From Tetracentron sinense (Eukaryota > Streptophyta > Magnoliopsida > Trochodendrales > Trochodendraceae), in assembly GCA_015143295.1 (NCBI GenBank), contig CM026554.1:30331531-30395530 (forward strand): a stretch of 64,000 nucleotides of DNA, given 5' to 3'. The notes under the pieces were generated by a model. It made no database searches and was not told where the DNA came from. It was given only the letters and a program-made list of their open reading frames with translations. Positions 1-10,039 of this stretch are shown one piece after another. A program made the translations under genes and the position numbers. The stretch's first letter is position 1. Every line of letters begins with the position of its first letter.

Positions 1-132
1 GTGTTTGGTTGAGGATTTAGACTAGGCTGAAGTTGGTGTTTGGGCTTGGGCTTGGCCTAGGTATAGATCTAGGTCCCTTGGAGCTTAAACGAAAAGGAGA
101 GAGGAAAAGGGGTGCTAAAATGGGGTGCTTAC
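1..132 (-). repeat. Partial LTR of the Tat-type gypsy family, cut by window edge
   Basis: On the minus strand the segment begins TGTAAGCACCCCATTTTAGC at position 132. This is the same LTR start as the three copies ending at 34922, 40193 (there mutated to TTTAAGC) and 52031. The rest of the segment has the G-rich 'ggcttgggcttggcctagg' texture of that family's U3. The LTR runs off the left edge. It abuts a LINE remnant, so it probably inserted into the LINE. Confidence 0.6.
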
Positions 133-964
133 AAAAGCGATTATACATCCTCTTTTCTCAAATATAAATCTAATCACAATAAAATCCCTATAATCAATAA
201 TGCAACATGGAACAACCCAGCTTCTGTTTACACCATCGAATTCCTCCCAAAGTGAACATAAACACTCTAGCCATAAATCCCTGAAAGAACCCAAGCAAAA
301 AGATCTTCCACACTCTCGAAAAGAATAGAGACTGATGATGGCATCACCTTCATGCCCAGCTTTTCCACAACCTTATTGTCCCATATAAGAATTCCCCTGC
401 TGAACCAACAGATGGAAGAAACTCACGTTCAGCTACCTGTTAATCCATACTTCTGTGATCATTCCATTTTGTCCATCTTGCATTCTTTCTCAATTGCTTT
501 TCTTGAAGCATAATTTTCTGCATTAAAGCCTAGAGATCAGTTTAGGATCTATGAACCCCAGTCCACTGACGTTCCAGGATTTCAGTAGATGCTGTTTAGC
601 AGATTTAACTACCTGGAAATCTTCACATTTTGACTTTTCATCCCTCCTGAAACCTGAGAAAATAGAACTCTTCCATCTTATTTTGATTACTGTAAATAGC
701 ACCTCATTCTCTGCTTCAAAACCTTCACAAGACAATCCCAAGAATTCAGAGATCAGTTTAGGATCTATGAACCCCAGTCCACTGACGTTCCAGGATTTCA
801 CTAGATGCTGCTTAGCAGATTTAACTACCTGGAAATCTTCAAATTTTGATCTTTCATCCCTACGGACACTTAGAAAATAGAACTCTTCCCTCTTATTTTG
901 ATTACTGTAAATAGCACCTCAGTCTCTGCTTCAAAACCTTCACAAGACAATCCCAAGAATTCAC
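133..964 (-). pseudogene. LINE (L1-type) ORF2 remnant, endonuclease region
   Basis: Minus-strand translation gives the SWNVSGLG motif near 800 and 580. This resembles the SWNVRGLG start of plant L1 endonuclease domains. Further downstream (about 400-240) come pieces like GILIWDNKVVEKLG and WVLSGIYG, which resemble the 'GGILxxWD...VSSVYGP' part of the same domain. Stops and frameshifts break the frame throughout. The endonuclease start is present twice because of a 216-bp tandem duplication. The downstream part is lost where an LTR begins at 132. Family assignment rests on motif resemblance only. Confidence 0.6.
533..963. repeat. Tandem duplication, 216 bp and 215 bp
   Basis: The block starting GAGATCAGTTTAGGATCTAT at 533 is repeated from 749. 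The two copies stay collinear to the AAGAATTCA string at 740 and 955. The second copy differs by scattered substitutions and one 1-bp deletion. It duplicates the LINE endonuclease start, and the divergence suggests an old event. Confidence 0.95.
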
Positions 965-2756
965 TGAATTATAAGAACTTCTCTAGAAGCCACCTGAGGA
1001 AACTTCTGCTGCTGATTGGGAGTCAAGCACCCAATGACCCAGCCAATATGCCACCAGAATGTAAAAACCCTATCTTCTAAGCCGGGCCCACTGGCGATGC
1101 CGGCGGGACTCAAACACTTGAGGGTGGAGCCCATACTCATAAATGAATGCTCTTCTTGTTGGATCCCACTCCAACGCCAGCAGGAATCCATCACTCACGT
1201 CAACGGGAGGATCCCGTCACTGGTGGGAATACATCACTTCCTCGACGTGACATCATCTGGTCATTCGTCATTCTTGGTTTTAGTAGTTTGATAAATGATG
1301 GGTTTCATGGTCAGCTCAAATGAAGAAAACTGTATCCATCTTCAGTTTCATATATGAAATTTCCATACTTTATGGGAGATGAAGGTTACTATAATTTTTG
1401 TCTGTTCTTTTCTTCTATTAATGAAATTAGATAATCATTTGAGCTACGATGATTATCATTTAATCAAGTTGACTTTTAACCAAGGCGATCTCCTAAGTGG
1501 GACGAATTGAAGTTGGGTTCCAATTCTTGTATGTGTCTCAATCCAAGTGTTTGTAGAGGGTAATGGATGCAAGCCAGCAACAGGATGGGGACCTTAGACT
1601 TTTCCTACATTATATAGCACAAATTCACATCCTTGTTGCCTCTTTGCTGTACCGGACCTCTGGAAATAGGCACATTGGAATAGGCATCTATCATTTTTTT
1701 CCTACTATTGATTTATATATCTGGTTGTACATGTGTGTCTTACACCATAGTAAGGACACAGATGTCATGTATGTTTTATTTAATACAATACATAAATGGT
1801 CAACCAGCAGAGTAGTTTATCACATTTGTTCTCTCCAAAACACTCTGTGTCTTATTTGTATCTCCGTCTTTCTTCTACTTTGCTCATTTTATTCAGGTTT
1901 GATATTCAACTTGATATCAGAGTGGGAAAAGAAGGAATTTCTAAAGGAGGAATAATATTTCAATCTGAAGATTTCTAAAGCGTTATTTAGGCCATACAGC
2001 TGACGTCAGTAGCCGCAATTACAACCCATACCTCCCTGAGGAAAAATCATACTGGGTAAGATATCTTGATTTATCATGAACTATGGAAATTGTTTTGAAT
2101 TTTTTTTAACGGTTTAGAGACCAACCGATTAGTTTCCTATGAAAAAATCAGATTTTGTTCGATTGAATGGTGTGGGAAACCAGTGTGAAGTTTTCTGTTC
2201 AGCTGAATGGAATATATTAATCGGTACCAACTTTCTGAAGAGACAGAAATTAGTTTCATGCTATTCTGATAAGTTTGGAAGTCTTGGCAATGTTCTCTAC
2301 TTCAATCTCCCTAGGGTTTGTGGGAAAAGGCTGGTTTATGTATGGGTTATGGAAAATTGAGTATAAAAGTAACAAAAGAAATAAGGAAATGCTTGAGTAT
2401 TACTACACTAAGATATTCATATATTATCAATAATAAAGATTAAAAAATTGGAATCAAACATATGTAAGACCAAATATATAGCATAGTTTGGAGAAAGGAG
2501 ACAAAGCCAACTGCAGAACACTACACAAAATGTGTAATAAAATATGTTTTATTATTATTATTATTATATACCCATTGTATGTCACTCTAACTTAAATGAG
2601 TCTTGGGGCCTTTTTCACTAGTACATTAGTGCCTGGGAGATGCAGCCCGGGCAACACTAGATGACAACTTCCAAAACCACACTCAATCATGACTTATGCA
2701 GAGGATTCAACCCACAATGCCAAACCTCAATGTGGCAGGCCACCTCTGGTACCCAT
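965..2756. other. Intergenic, nothing recognised
   Basis: Short open frames exist (for example 1563-1955 plus strand) but show no family motif, repeats or splice structure I can support. A GC-rich patch near 1080-1260 may belong to the LINE 5' part on the minus strand, but I see no diagnostic motif there. Confidence 0.4.
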
Positions 2757-3095
2757 TGAAATAAAAATCACCGAAACCGGTACGAAACGGACGATACGTA
2801 TAGGTTTTGGTACCCCTATATGATATTCATATTGATACGAAACGGACGATATATATCGTTTATTAGTTATTTATGTTTGAATTCATTGTGTAATTGTAAC
2901 TATGTTTGCTATTTTGTCTTTGAGTCGTTTCCCATGACTTTATATTTGGTAAATTTGGTTTCTATAACTAATTTGATTTTTTAACATTTAATTTGATTTT
3001 TTTTAAGAAAAGAAAAAATTGTATGTATCATCTGAAACCAATATGTATAGGTTTCGGTTGGGACCGATACATCCCCCGAAACCGTATTTTTAATC
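2757..3095. mobile_element. Small inverted-repeat element, GAAACCG-rich
   Basis: Left end GAAATAAAAATCACCGAAAC matches, inverted and imperfectly, right end CCGAAACCGTATTTTTAATC. The interior repeats 'ACGAAACGGACGATA' twice (about 2782 and 2838). No convincing target duplication, so boundaries are approximate. It resembles in style the elements at 3873, 15166 and 20636. Confidence 0.4.
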
Positions 3096-3807
3096 CTTAA
3101 CGGTACCAATACCTAACCTCAATGCTCGAACAACAACAACCTCTAAACACATTAAAACTTGTTCCTATGGCATGCGAGGAGATGATACACTCCATTGCTC
3201 CTATGGCTGCATCATAACAGAATTAGTAATGCTTGCAATTTTCTCACATTTCATTTGTTTAGAGTTTTCAATTCTTGAGTGTGAAAAATAAAGGAAAATT
3301 CCTAAGAGAACTTTAGAAAACGAAAAGAGCACAACATGGTGAAGGTAGGTAAACGAGGTCCAAACCAAAAAAAAAAGAAAGAGGGATAAATTGCAAAATT
3401 TGTATCACCCAAACTGTCTTCGTGATAGGTGGGTTCACATTAGGAGAAATGGTTACATCTCAAGCAAACATGAAATGAAAGGATGGGACATGGGGAAGGG
3501 GAGGAGGTAAGAGACGAAAAATGAAGAGGCTCCAAAGGCGTTTTCACTTTTCAACTTCGATTGCCGAGGTAGGCTCCAATAACATGGAAATAAAAGGACT
3601 TCTAAGGCCTAAAGGTGTATAAAGACCAATTTTCTAGGTCTTTAGAGTTTGAAGGCTACTATGAAAATATAGTAAGTTGAACGAAAAGAAACCTGTATCT
3701 GGATACTCCTTGTATTTGTGGAGGGAACTATCTATCCTAGTTTTATATTCCCCATTTCATATGTATAAATACATACATATATGCATGCATAAGTATTAAT
3801 AATACAT

Positions 3808-3830
3808 ACATATATATATATATATATATG
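3808..3830. repeat. (TA)n microsatellite
   Basis: Uninterrupted TA dinucleotides next to TATG/TACG variants. Confidence 0.9.
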
Positions 3831-3872
3831 TATGTACGTATGTATACGTGCATATATGTGTGTATATATAAC

Positions 3873-4470
3873 AAGGTTTAAAAAAACAGTTTTGGACACC
3901 GTAACGGACACAACCGAAACCTTTACGTAACGCCGTTACATAACGGTTTCGGCCTTTACTTATTTTTTTTCTTTTTTGCTTAAAAAAATCCAAAAAATTC
4001 CAATAAAGGGAAAAAAAAATTTAAAAAAAACATATAATAAATTAATAACAAGATACTTTTAAAGCCAATATGAAGCTCAAAATTTAGAAATAAGGAAATT
4101 AGATGGGTCGAGGGTTGAAACATACCCAAAATAAAGAACATGTCTTAAATTCCTTCAAATCTATGAATTAAACTCCAAATCAAGTTGTTAATTAACAAAA
4201 AAACAAAAGAATTTTAGGAAAAAAAATGTATTAAGAATAAATAGAGAAGAAGCAAAGATGAGGTTTTAGAATGAGTTTAGGGATTTTCGGAACCCAGTCC
4301 TATGACCAAAACATTTACGTATCGGGCGTAATGCCCGTTATGTAACAATTTCGGACGTTACGGTTTTGTTTCGGGATAAACGGGTAAAGGTACAGTATCA
4401 GGTATCGGAGGTCACCGAAACCTTTACATAACAGGCTTTGCGTAACGGTTTCGGCGTTTTTTTAAACCAT
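3873..4470. mobile_element. Inverted-repeat element with GGTTTAAAAAAAC ends
   Basis: Starts AAGGTTTAAAAAAAC and ends GTTTTTTTAAACCAT, a 13-bp terminal inverted repeat apart from the outermost bases. Just inside each end lies an array of 'CGTAACGG' and 'GTTACATAACGG' palindromic words (3900-3955 and 4310-4455). The A/T-rich centre has no coding potential. No clear target duplication. Looks like a non-autonomous DNA element. Confidence 0.55.
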
Positions 4471-4507
4471 GATATATACATATCCAAGAAACAGAATGCT
4501 CTTAACC

Positions 4508-4629
4508 ATAGTTCCTTCAACATTTTATTTTGGTAACGGAGGGTGTCCCAAAGCCTTCGAGCAAAGGACTAGTCCCTTCTGGTATCCGCACCGCCCACTC
4601 GGAATTTTCCCTACAAAATAGTTCCTTCA
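4508..4629 (-). mobile_element. 5'-truncated SINE with 12-bp target duplication
   Basis: Positions 4520-4617 match about half of the SINE at 12491 (GGTGTCCCAAAGCC, GGACTAGTCCCTTC, CGGAATTTTCCCTAC in the same order). The minus-strand 3' end passes into an A-rich tail. The direct repeat ATAGTTCCTTCA flanks it exactly (4508-4519 and 4618-4629), as expected for LINE-driven retroposition. Confidence 0.8.
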
Positions 4630-4803
4630 CATCAAAGAAGAAATAAGAGTACAAGCGTTGATGTAAAGGGCTTCTGTTTGGAACCTCAAAGGAGGAAATC
4701 AGAACCTAAAAGAGGCTGCCACGCTCATTTTAGGAAGAAAAAAGTGCAAAGAAGTCTGCAACTTTGTGTAGATACCAATAAAGAGACTCTTGACTGATTT
4801 TCT

Positions 4804-5143
4804 GTTGTAAGTATAGTCATCAAGTCAGAGTTTGACAACTATTTGGCTAGGAAAATATTCATAAAAGGGCAAATTTTGGAGAAAATGGGAATGTGTCAGA
4901 AAATTTTAAAATATATATAATTAATAAAATAGTAATTATAAAAATTATATATATACTCAATATATTAAATATTTATTTCTGACTTCTCAGAAGGTCATAT
5001 ATTATTTTCGTTTTAATTTGCAACTCTTAAAAAAAATGCAATTTTGCTAAAAATCACGTAATGAATTAATCTTGAAAATGTTGCGATTCATTTGCAACTT
5101 TTTGAAGAAAAAAAATGCAGAATTTTGTTACTATGGTTGCAAG
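4804..5143. mobile_element. hAT-like MITE, CATAGT family
   Basis: Element 4812-5135. Left end TATAGTCATCAAGTCAGAG and right end CAGAATTTTGTTACTATG are inverted versions of the CATAGTMACAAARTC terminus seen in several other copies in this window. The flanks are GTTGTAAG (4804-4811) and GTTGCAAG (5136-5143), an 8-bp target duplication with one change, diagnostic of the hAT superfamily. No coding region. Confidence 0.8.
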
Positions 5144-5880
5144 GCAAATCATTGGCTTCATTTCTACTTTCACATTTAAGCCAAATGTACCATCCAAAAA
5201 GATAAGAAAAAAAAACATTTACACTAAAAGCCGCACACGACGCTTGGCTAAACCAGGTAGATTAGAAGTAAAAACAGTAACCAGACTCTGCATTTTGTTA
5301 TCTTAAGTTTTCCTCTGAGTTTCGATAGGGATCAAGTCTAGAGTAGAGTGCTTTTGTTCCTCAACCTATAACATCAATGTCGACCACATGCACTATGGAG
5401 AGTTCATCAAGCAGGCAGCAACCTTTTGGCCGAGCCAATAAGCCATAGTCGGGACAAAAAAAAAAAACACAAATGAAATACAAATCCGGTGACTCCATTA
5501 TCAAGATGCAAAAGCTTTACACAGAAAAGAATGTATTACTAGTTCAAACAAAAAACCACAGATCAGAGTGATTTTCAATCCAATAGTTACCCGCCAATTT
5601 AATGGACATTAACAAGAGTTTTGGGTCTAACATGGACACAAAGCACTTCACTTATGAAAAGAGCTGTCGTAATTTTCCAAAGGTGAAAACTAGGAAAATG
5701 AAGCCAATAAGTCCTTCCCAAGTAGGAAGTGTTTTATAATGGTGCAGAAGCTCAATCTTGTCTGGAATATGAACCAACCAGAACAGAGATTTATAAGAAA
5801 CTTTTGAAACTCCAAAACCCTAGCATCATATTAAAATCTCAATAGATTTCTAGAATTACAACCTAAAATACAAAAGTGAG
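5144..5880. other. Intergenic or intronic, 3' of visible PFD5 exons
   Basis: If the prefoldin gene is intact this is intron sequence. I searched the minus strand for a phase-0 exon encoding the C-terminal helix of prefoldin 5 and found none here or further left. Confidence 0.5.
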
Positions 5881-5895
5881 AAACTATTATCGAAC

Positions 5896-6313
5896 CTCAA
5901 TGAAATATCCAGTACCGACATCAACGAGAACCTTATCGGAATCATCGAGTGTGCCGGGAACATAGAGAGACGCCGTTAGAGGAACCAGCATTTTCTTCCC
6001 TGTGATCAAATGGGGGAAAAAAGGAAATGAAAGAACAAAACCTAGAAATCTAAACCATGATCGATCATGGAAGAAGAAAAACAAAAAAAAAAAACAAACC
6101 TTGGGGACGGAGAGAGAGATCTTGAAGGGCATTAGAAGCGATGTCGAGACGAGAAGTGGCGGTTCTGATGTTGTTCAAGCTGTCTTGGAGCATATTCACC
6201 TCCATATCAGCTTGTTCTTTCAGAGCTTTCAGCTGTTCCAGGCTCATCTTCTCCATCTCTGAAACCCTTACCACGCCTGCTGCTGCTGCTGTTCCTCCTC
6301 CTTTTGAAGCCAT
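5896..6313 (-). CDS. PFD5: Prefoldin subunit 5, exons 1 and 2 (C-terminus not found)
   Basis: Exon 1 is 6313-6100 and exon 2 is 5999-5896. The intron has donor CAAG|GTTTG and acceptor CACAG|GG, and the split codon gives Gly at residue 72. Together they encode 106 residues: a short Ala/Gly-rich start, an alpha-prefoldin N-terminal helix (about residues 18-62), then the conserved beta-hairpin block with [12 protein letters not shown] and [10 protein letters not shown]. Prefoldin is a six-subunit cytosolic co-chaperone that passes unfolded actin and tubulin to the chaperonin; subunit 5 is one of its two alpha-type subunits. Exon 2 ends in phase 0 at a GAG|GTTCG donor. The remaining C-terminal helix (about 45 residues in the family) is not visible at lower coordinates, so either the next intron exceeds 5.9 kb or the gene is truncated. 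The start ATG is the first Met before the conserved helix. The 5' end faces a tRNA gene 78 bp away. Confidence 0.88.
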
Positions 6314-6391
6314 AAATGAGAAATCTCAAAGATAATAACAGTGTGTACATTTTTAGTTCAGTATAAACCTCGCCCTTTTTAAGCATCAACA

Positions 6392-6463
6392 GCCCCTATA
6401 GCTCAGTGGTAGAGCGTCAGTCTTGTAAACTGAAGGTCTGTAGTTCGATCCTGCATGGGGGCA
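6392..6463 (+). tRNA. tRNA-Thr (TGT anticodon)
   Basis: Full cloverleaf of 72 nt. The acceptor GCCCCTA pairs with TGGGGGC with one G-U. The D-arm has AGCTCAGTGGTAGAGC (A box), the anticodon loop is CTTGTAA with anticodon TGT, and the T-arm has GTTCGATCC (B box). Discriminator A, no encoded CCA, no intron. A run of five T (6467-6471) four bases downstream serves as the RNA polymerase III terminator. It is divergent from the prefoldin gene. Confidence 0.95.
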
Positions 6464-6466
6464 TGA

Positions 6467-6471
6467 TTTTT
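6467..6471 (+). terminator. Pol III T-run terminator of tRNA-Thr
   Basis: Five consecutive T shortly after the tRNA 3' end, the usual Pol III stop signal. Confidence 0.7.
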
Positions 6472-6646
6472 CAATCATTCCCACACGCAGCCAGTCATTT
6501 TTCTTTTTGTTTGTATTTTCCTTTTCACCACCAATGGATATGAGTTCCTTTGAGAAATTTTTCTTTAGGACCAACTTTTTGAAGAAATCCCAAAAGCACC
6601 GTGCTTGGGGGGTGACTTATCTTATTATGTCTCTCATGTGTGGGTG

Positions 6647-7086
6647 AGAACATCTCCAACCACCTTCTATAACTCTAAATATAGAGTATTGGCCGGAAAA
6701 GAGTACTCCAACTGTACTCTATATTTAGAGTTGGTCCTCTATAATACTTAGAGTGACCCTCTATATTTAAAAGAGGGGAGAGAAAATAGAGGATGGCCTC
6801 TAAAACACTATTCATCCTCTTATAATACCATTTGTATCCTTTTTTTTGTCTCTCGATCTTTTTTTAAATGTCAAATGTATCCATTAGAGTGGGGCTCATC
6901 TCTAAAACATATGAATTTTTTTTTTGTTTCTAAAACATATGAATAGAATAATGTTTTGGTCTAGGAATAGTGATTTAGAGTCCTCTCCCATTGAAGTAAA
7001 AAACTTTAAAGTGGACCCATCTCCTCTACATTTAGAGGAGATGCCGAAATAGAGGGAAATTTAGAGTATTGCGTTGGAAATGCTCT
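6647..7086. mobile_element. MITE nested in left arm of the Mutator-like element
   Basis: Ends AGAACATCTCC and GGAAATGCTCT (inverted, 9 of 11). Inner subterminal repeats include CTCTATATTTAGAG-type words. The second copy of the host arm, with GTGTGGATGAGAGTTAAAC at about 7199-7217, shows the empty site, so the insertion is directly demonstrated. Which superfamily it belongs to is unclear because the target duplication is only 1-3 bp and ambiguous. Confidence 0.75.
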
Positions 7087-7389
7087 GAGAGTTAAACTCA
7101 TTTTCGATGAGTATACCCCCTCCCTCAGGACCAATTTTTTGAAGAAACCCCAAAAGCAATCTGCTTTTGGGGGCCTTATTTTATTAGGTCTCTCGCATGT
7201 GTGGATGAGAGTTAAACCCGTTTTGGCCGAGTATACCCTTCTGCAACCTGCGCACTTAAGGGCAAGAAAAAACTAGAAAAGAGGAAAAAAAAAAAAGAAG
7301 AGAGAGAAAAGAAGAAGAACAAGATGGGTACCCGTATACTCGTGTGGGGGCGATACACGTGCACTCATCATCCAACCGATTGGATCTTC

Positions 7390-7790
7390 CTCCATTTGAA
7401 TACTTTGTTTGATTTATCGGAAAAAAACTTTGATAAATCAAAAATAAAAATTGAAAAACGAAAAAAAATTGATAAATCAAGTAAAAAAATCGTGAAAATC
7501 GAAGGAAAAAATTTGAAATATCGAAATTATTTTTAGATATATTGAATTAAATTTCGATATATTGAAAAAAAAAAATTCAATGTATCAATTTTTTCAATAT
7601 ATCAAAAAAAAATTAGGAATATCAAATTTTTAATTCGATAAATCAAAAAAAATTAGATATTTTTTGATATATCGAAAAAAATTTCGATATACCTAATTTA
7701 TTTTCGATTTATCGAATTAAAAATTCGATATTCCTAACTTTTTTTTTTCGATATACAAATCAATAGATTAATGAAATTAAAAATAATAAT
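7390..7790. repeat. A/T-rich array of TCGATATA/TTTCGATA palindromic words
   Basis: Dozens of short words such as ATTTCGATATATTGA, TTGATATATCGAAA and AATTCGATAAATC alternate on both strands, so the region can fold on itself many ways. It forms the centre of the Mutator-like element. Confidence 0.8.
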
Positions 7791-8099
7791 TTTTTTTATA
7801 AACAATAAAATCGGGGGAAAAAAAAAAAGACATCATATAACCCTTCTTCTTTCTCTTTCTTATTCCTCTCTTCTTCCTTTCTCTTTCTCTTCTTCCTTTT
7901 TTTCTTTATTCTAGTTTTTTGCTTTTCCTTATCTGTGCAGGGTGTAGAGGGCTATACTCGTCCAAAATGAGTTTAATTCTCACTCACGCACGTGAGAGAC
8001 CTAAAAAAGTAAGTCCCTCAAAAACAAGTTGCTTTTGGGGCTTTTTCAAAAAGTGGGACCTAAAAGGAGAAATTTCCTGGTAAAAAAAAAATCAATATG

Positions 8100-8661
8100 A
8101 TTTTTAGTAGGGTTGTACAGTGGGTCAAGCTAGCTAGTGGCTCGCACAACCCAGCCTGAATTTTAATGGAGACTCGGCTAAGGTTTCATGGTTTTGGCTG
8201 GGCTTGGGTTCTATCTTCATTAAGTGGTTGGGTTTGGGTAAACCGTAATAAAGTTCGGTTAACCTAGCCCAACCTGAATTTTAAGATGTTTCTTATACCT
8301 AAAATACCCCCATAATAAAGCTCCTAAGTCAATCAGTCTTGCATCCAAAAATAATGTAAAAACAAAGAGAGGGGAGTTTTATTTCTATTTCCCCTCTTTC
8401 TCTAGTTCTTCCATTTCTACAATTTGAGCTACTCTCCATACTTGGTTTCTACGGTTGGATACTCTCCATTTTTAATTCATCTTCGGTTTCTATGGATAAA
8501 GAAGGATTAATAGAGTTACTGAAGTAGTCCAAACTCAACCAAAATTTATAGTATCGAACATGGTTTGGGTTTCATTAATCAGTTTGGGTTTAGGCTGGGT
8601 TAGGCATGGGATAAATAAGGGCTTCAACCCAGTCCAACTCGCCTACACTCCTAATTTTTAG
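8100..8661. mobile_element. hAT-like MITE, TAGGG family
   Basis: Element 8108-8653. Ends TAGGGTTGTACAG and CGCCTACACTCCTA are inverted relatives. The 8-bp direct repeat ATTTTTAG flanks it perfectly (8100-8107 and 8654-8661). The interior repeats CAACCCAGCC/GGTTTGGGTT words and has no open frame. Its ends resemble those of the element at 55250. Confidence 0.85.
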
Positions 8662-9150
8662 CTAGTGGATTGGTAGAAATTTCTGTAATTTGTCAGAAGT
8701 CCTACTCACCTTAAAAAGCTCTTTACGCCTCAAGTGGGCCACACAAAAATATGCAATTCAATTTTCTACATTAAGTGAGATTCTTCACATGGTGGTATAC
8801 AACTATTCACATTTGTTTTGGGATAAAATAATAGTCCTCTTAGGTGTTACTCTTTGAAATTAATTTTCCTTTCGCACTATTTTAAAAGGATTCGAGGCAT
8901 CATCAATTTATGTTGTTGTACTTTTCAATATTACTCACCTTAAGATACATTTATAAGAAAAATATTACTCACCTTAAGATAAGATACCTTTACAAGAGAC
9001 CTAAATTTGACTGGTCTCCCATAGTTTGACCTGATGGAATATTAACTAGATCGACAGAAGAGAAAATCAACCTTCCCAACCAAGCAGATTCATCCATAGT
9101 CTCTGCCTGGTGAGAGCGGTGGACCCAGGATCCAGCATTTGAAGCTAACA
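8662..9150. other. Intergenic, nothing recognised
   Basis: Contains a short direct repeat, ATATTACTCACCTTAAGATA, near 8930 and 8963. Otherwise featureless. Confidence 0.4.
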
Positions 9151-9152
9151 AC

Positions 9153-9600
9153 ATGGACCGCGCAATCTGTCTGAGTATAACCCTCTGGTGCATTTGGAAG
9201 CTCAGGGATGAGGTTCTCTTCAATGGTTTCAACCCAGGCCCAATTGGTGCAATCCGTCTGAATATAACCCTCTGGTGCATTTGGAAGCTCAGGAATGAGG
9301 TTATCTTCAAATGTTTCATCCCAGGCCCAATTGGTGCTATCCTTCGAGTGGAATCCCTTGTTAAGGAAATCAAGGCTCTCTATGAGCATTCGTTGTCTCT
9401 CAGTCCAACCTGGCTTCAGCTAGAGATGGGAGCAATTGGTACCCACCTGAGCCCAAGTGGCTGAAAATCAATACTGATGGTGTGGCTTTATCGAGTTTGC
9501 ATTGCGGCTGGAGCGGGAGTTGTGGTTCACAACCACACAGGAGAGATCATCTACTCCAGATTCAAACCACTCAGGTGGGGTCAGCCAGAGTTGTCAAAGC
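9153..9600 (+). pseudogene. LINE remnant, 3' end of ORF2 with RNase H-like start
   Basis: Plus-strand translation contains LWCIWKLRDEVLFNG and the near-copy LWCIWKLRNEVIFK, the 'IWKxRNxxVF' block that lies between reverse transcriptase and RNase H in plant L1 elements. Further down, around 9460-9560, frames give a KINTDG motif and AGAGVVVHN-like residues, the start of the RNase H fold with its first catalytic Asp. The block is doubled by an in-frame 87-bp tandem duplication. Frameshifts and lack of a flanking RT make this a dead fragment. Confidence 0.65.
9162..9335. repeat. Tandem duplication, 2 x 87 bp
   Basis: 9162-9248 and 9249-9335 share CTCTGGTGCATTTGGAAGCTC and CCAGGCCCAATTGGTGC in register. 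The unit is 29 codons, so the reading frame is kept. Confidence 0.95.
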
Positions 9601-9836
9601 CATTCGACATCCAGTCCACTTATTAAAACACTGGTTGAGAGAAATCTCTTGAATTTCTATTAGAAATTATGTACGTTGTAGAGATTGGGAGACATGAAAA
9701 AGAACAAATATGAACACACGCACAACCGCACAACCATACGATCAAGAGATCTAGCGGTCACCATCACACCATCCTTTTATGTGTGGAAGGGCATTTATAT
9801 ATAATTTTTTTGGGTACCCATCGATTGACATTTACC

Positions 9837-9979
9837 CTATGTTTGGTTACCAATAAAATAAATGAAATCATGGAAAAGAAAAGAAAATTGGACAAGACTC
9901 AACTAAGAATTGTATTAGAAATTCAAAATTTTATTTTCTCTTCCATGTTTTCAACTATTTTCTCGGCAACCAAACATAG
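9837..9979. mobile_element. 143-bp MITE with CTATGTTTGGTT ends
   Basis: Starts CTATGTTTGGTTACCAA and ends TTCTCGGCAACCAAACATAG. The termini are inverted repeats of at least 12 bp. No clear target duplication. A/T-rich centre without coding potential. Confidence 0.7.
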
Positions 9980-10039
9980 CAGGAGCAGGAGGCTGAAGCT
10001 CCAAATAGAAGCCTCAAATTGAGAAGAAAGGCACAACGC

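Larger units (their letters stand above)
6552..8075. mobile_element. Mutator-like long-TIR element, 9-bp target duplication
   Basis: The direct repeat GAGAAATTT flanks the element perfectly (6552-6560 and 8067-8075); 9 bp is the Mutator signature. The right arm (about 7905-8066, inverted) matches the left arm over roughly 160 bp: TAGGTCTCTC, GAGTATA and the CCCCAAAAGC words occur in the same order. The left arm is present twice in tandem (6561 to about 7115, broken by a MITE, and 7116-7295). The centre is a 400-bp A/T-rich palindromic stretch. No transposase, so non-autonomous. Confidence 0.85.

Noticed and set aside
1563-1955. 130-codon plus-strand frame as a membrane protein gene
   Set aside because: Hydrophobic but with A/T-driven composition, no homologous motif, and no supporting exon structure.
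7324-7536. 70-codon plus-strand frame
   Set aside because: Lies in the A/T palindromic centre of the Mutator-like element; lysine-rich translation is due to composition.
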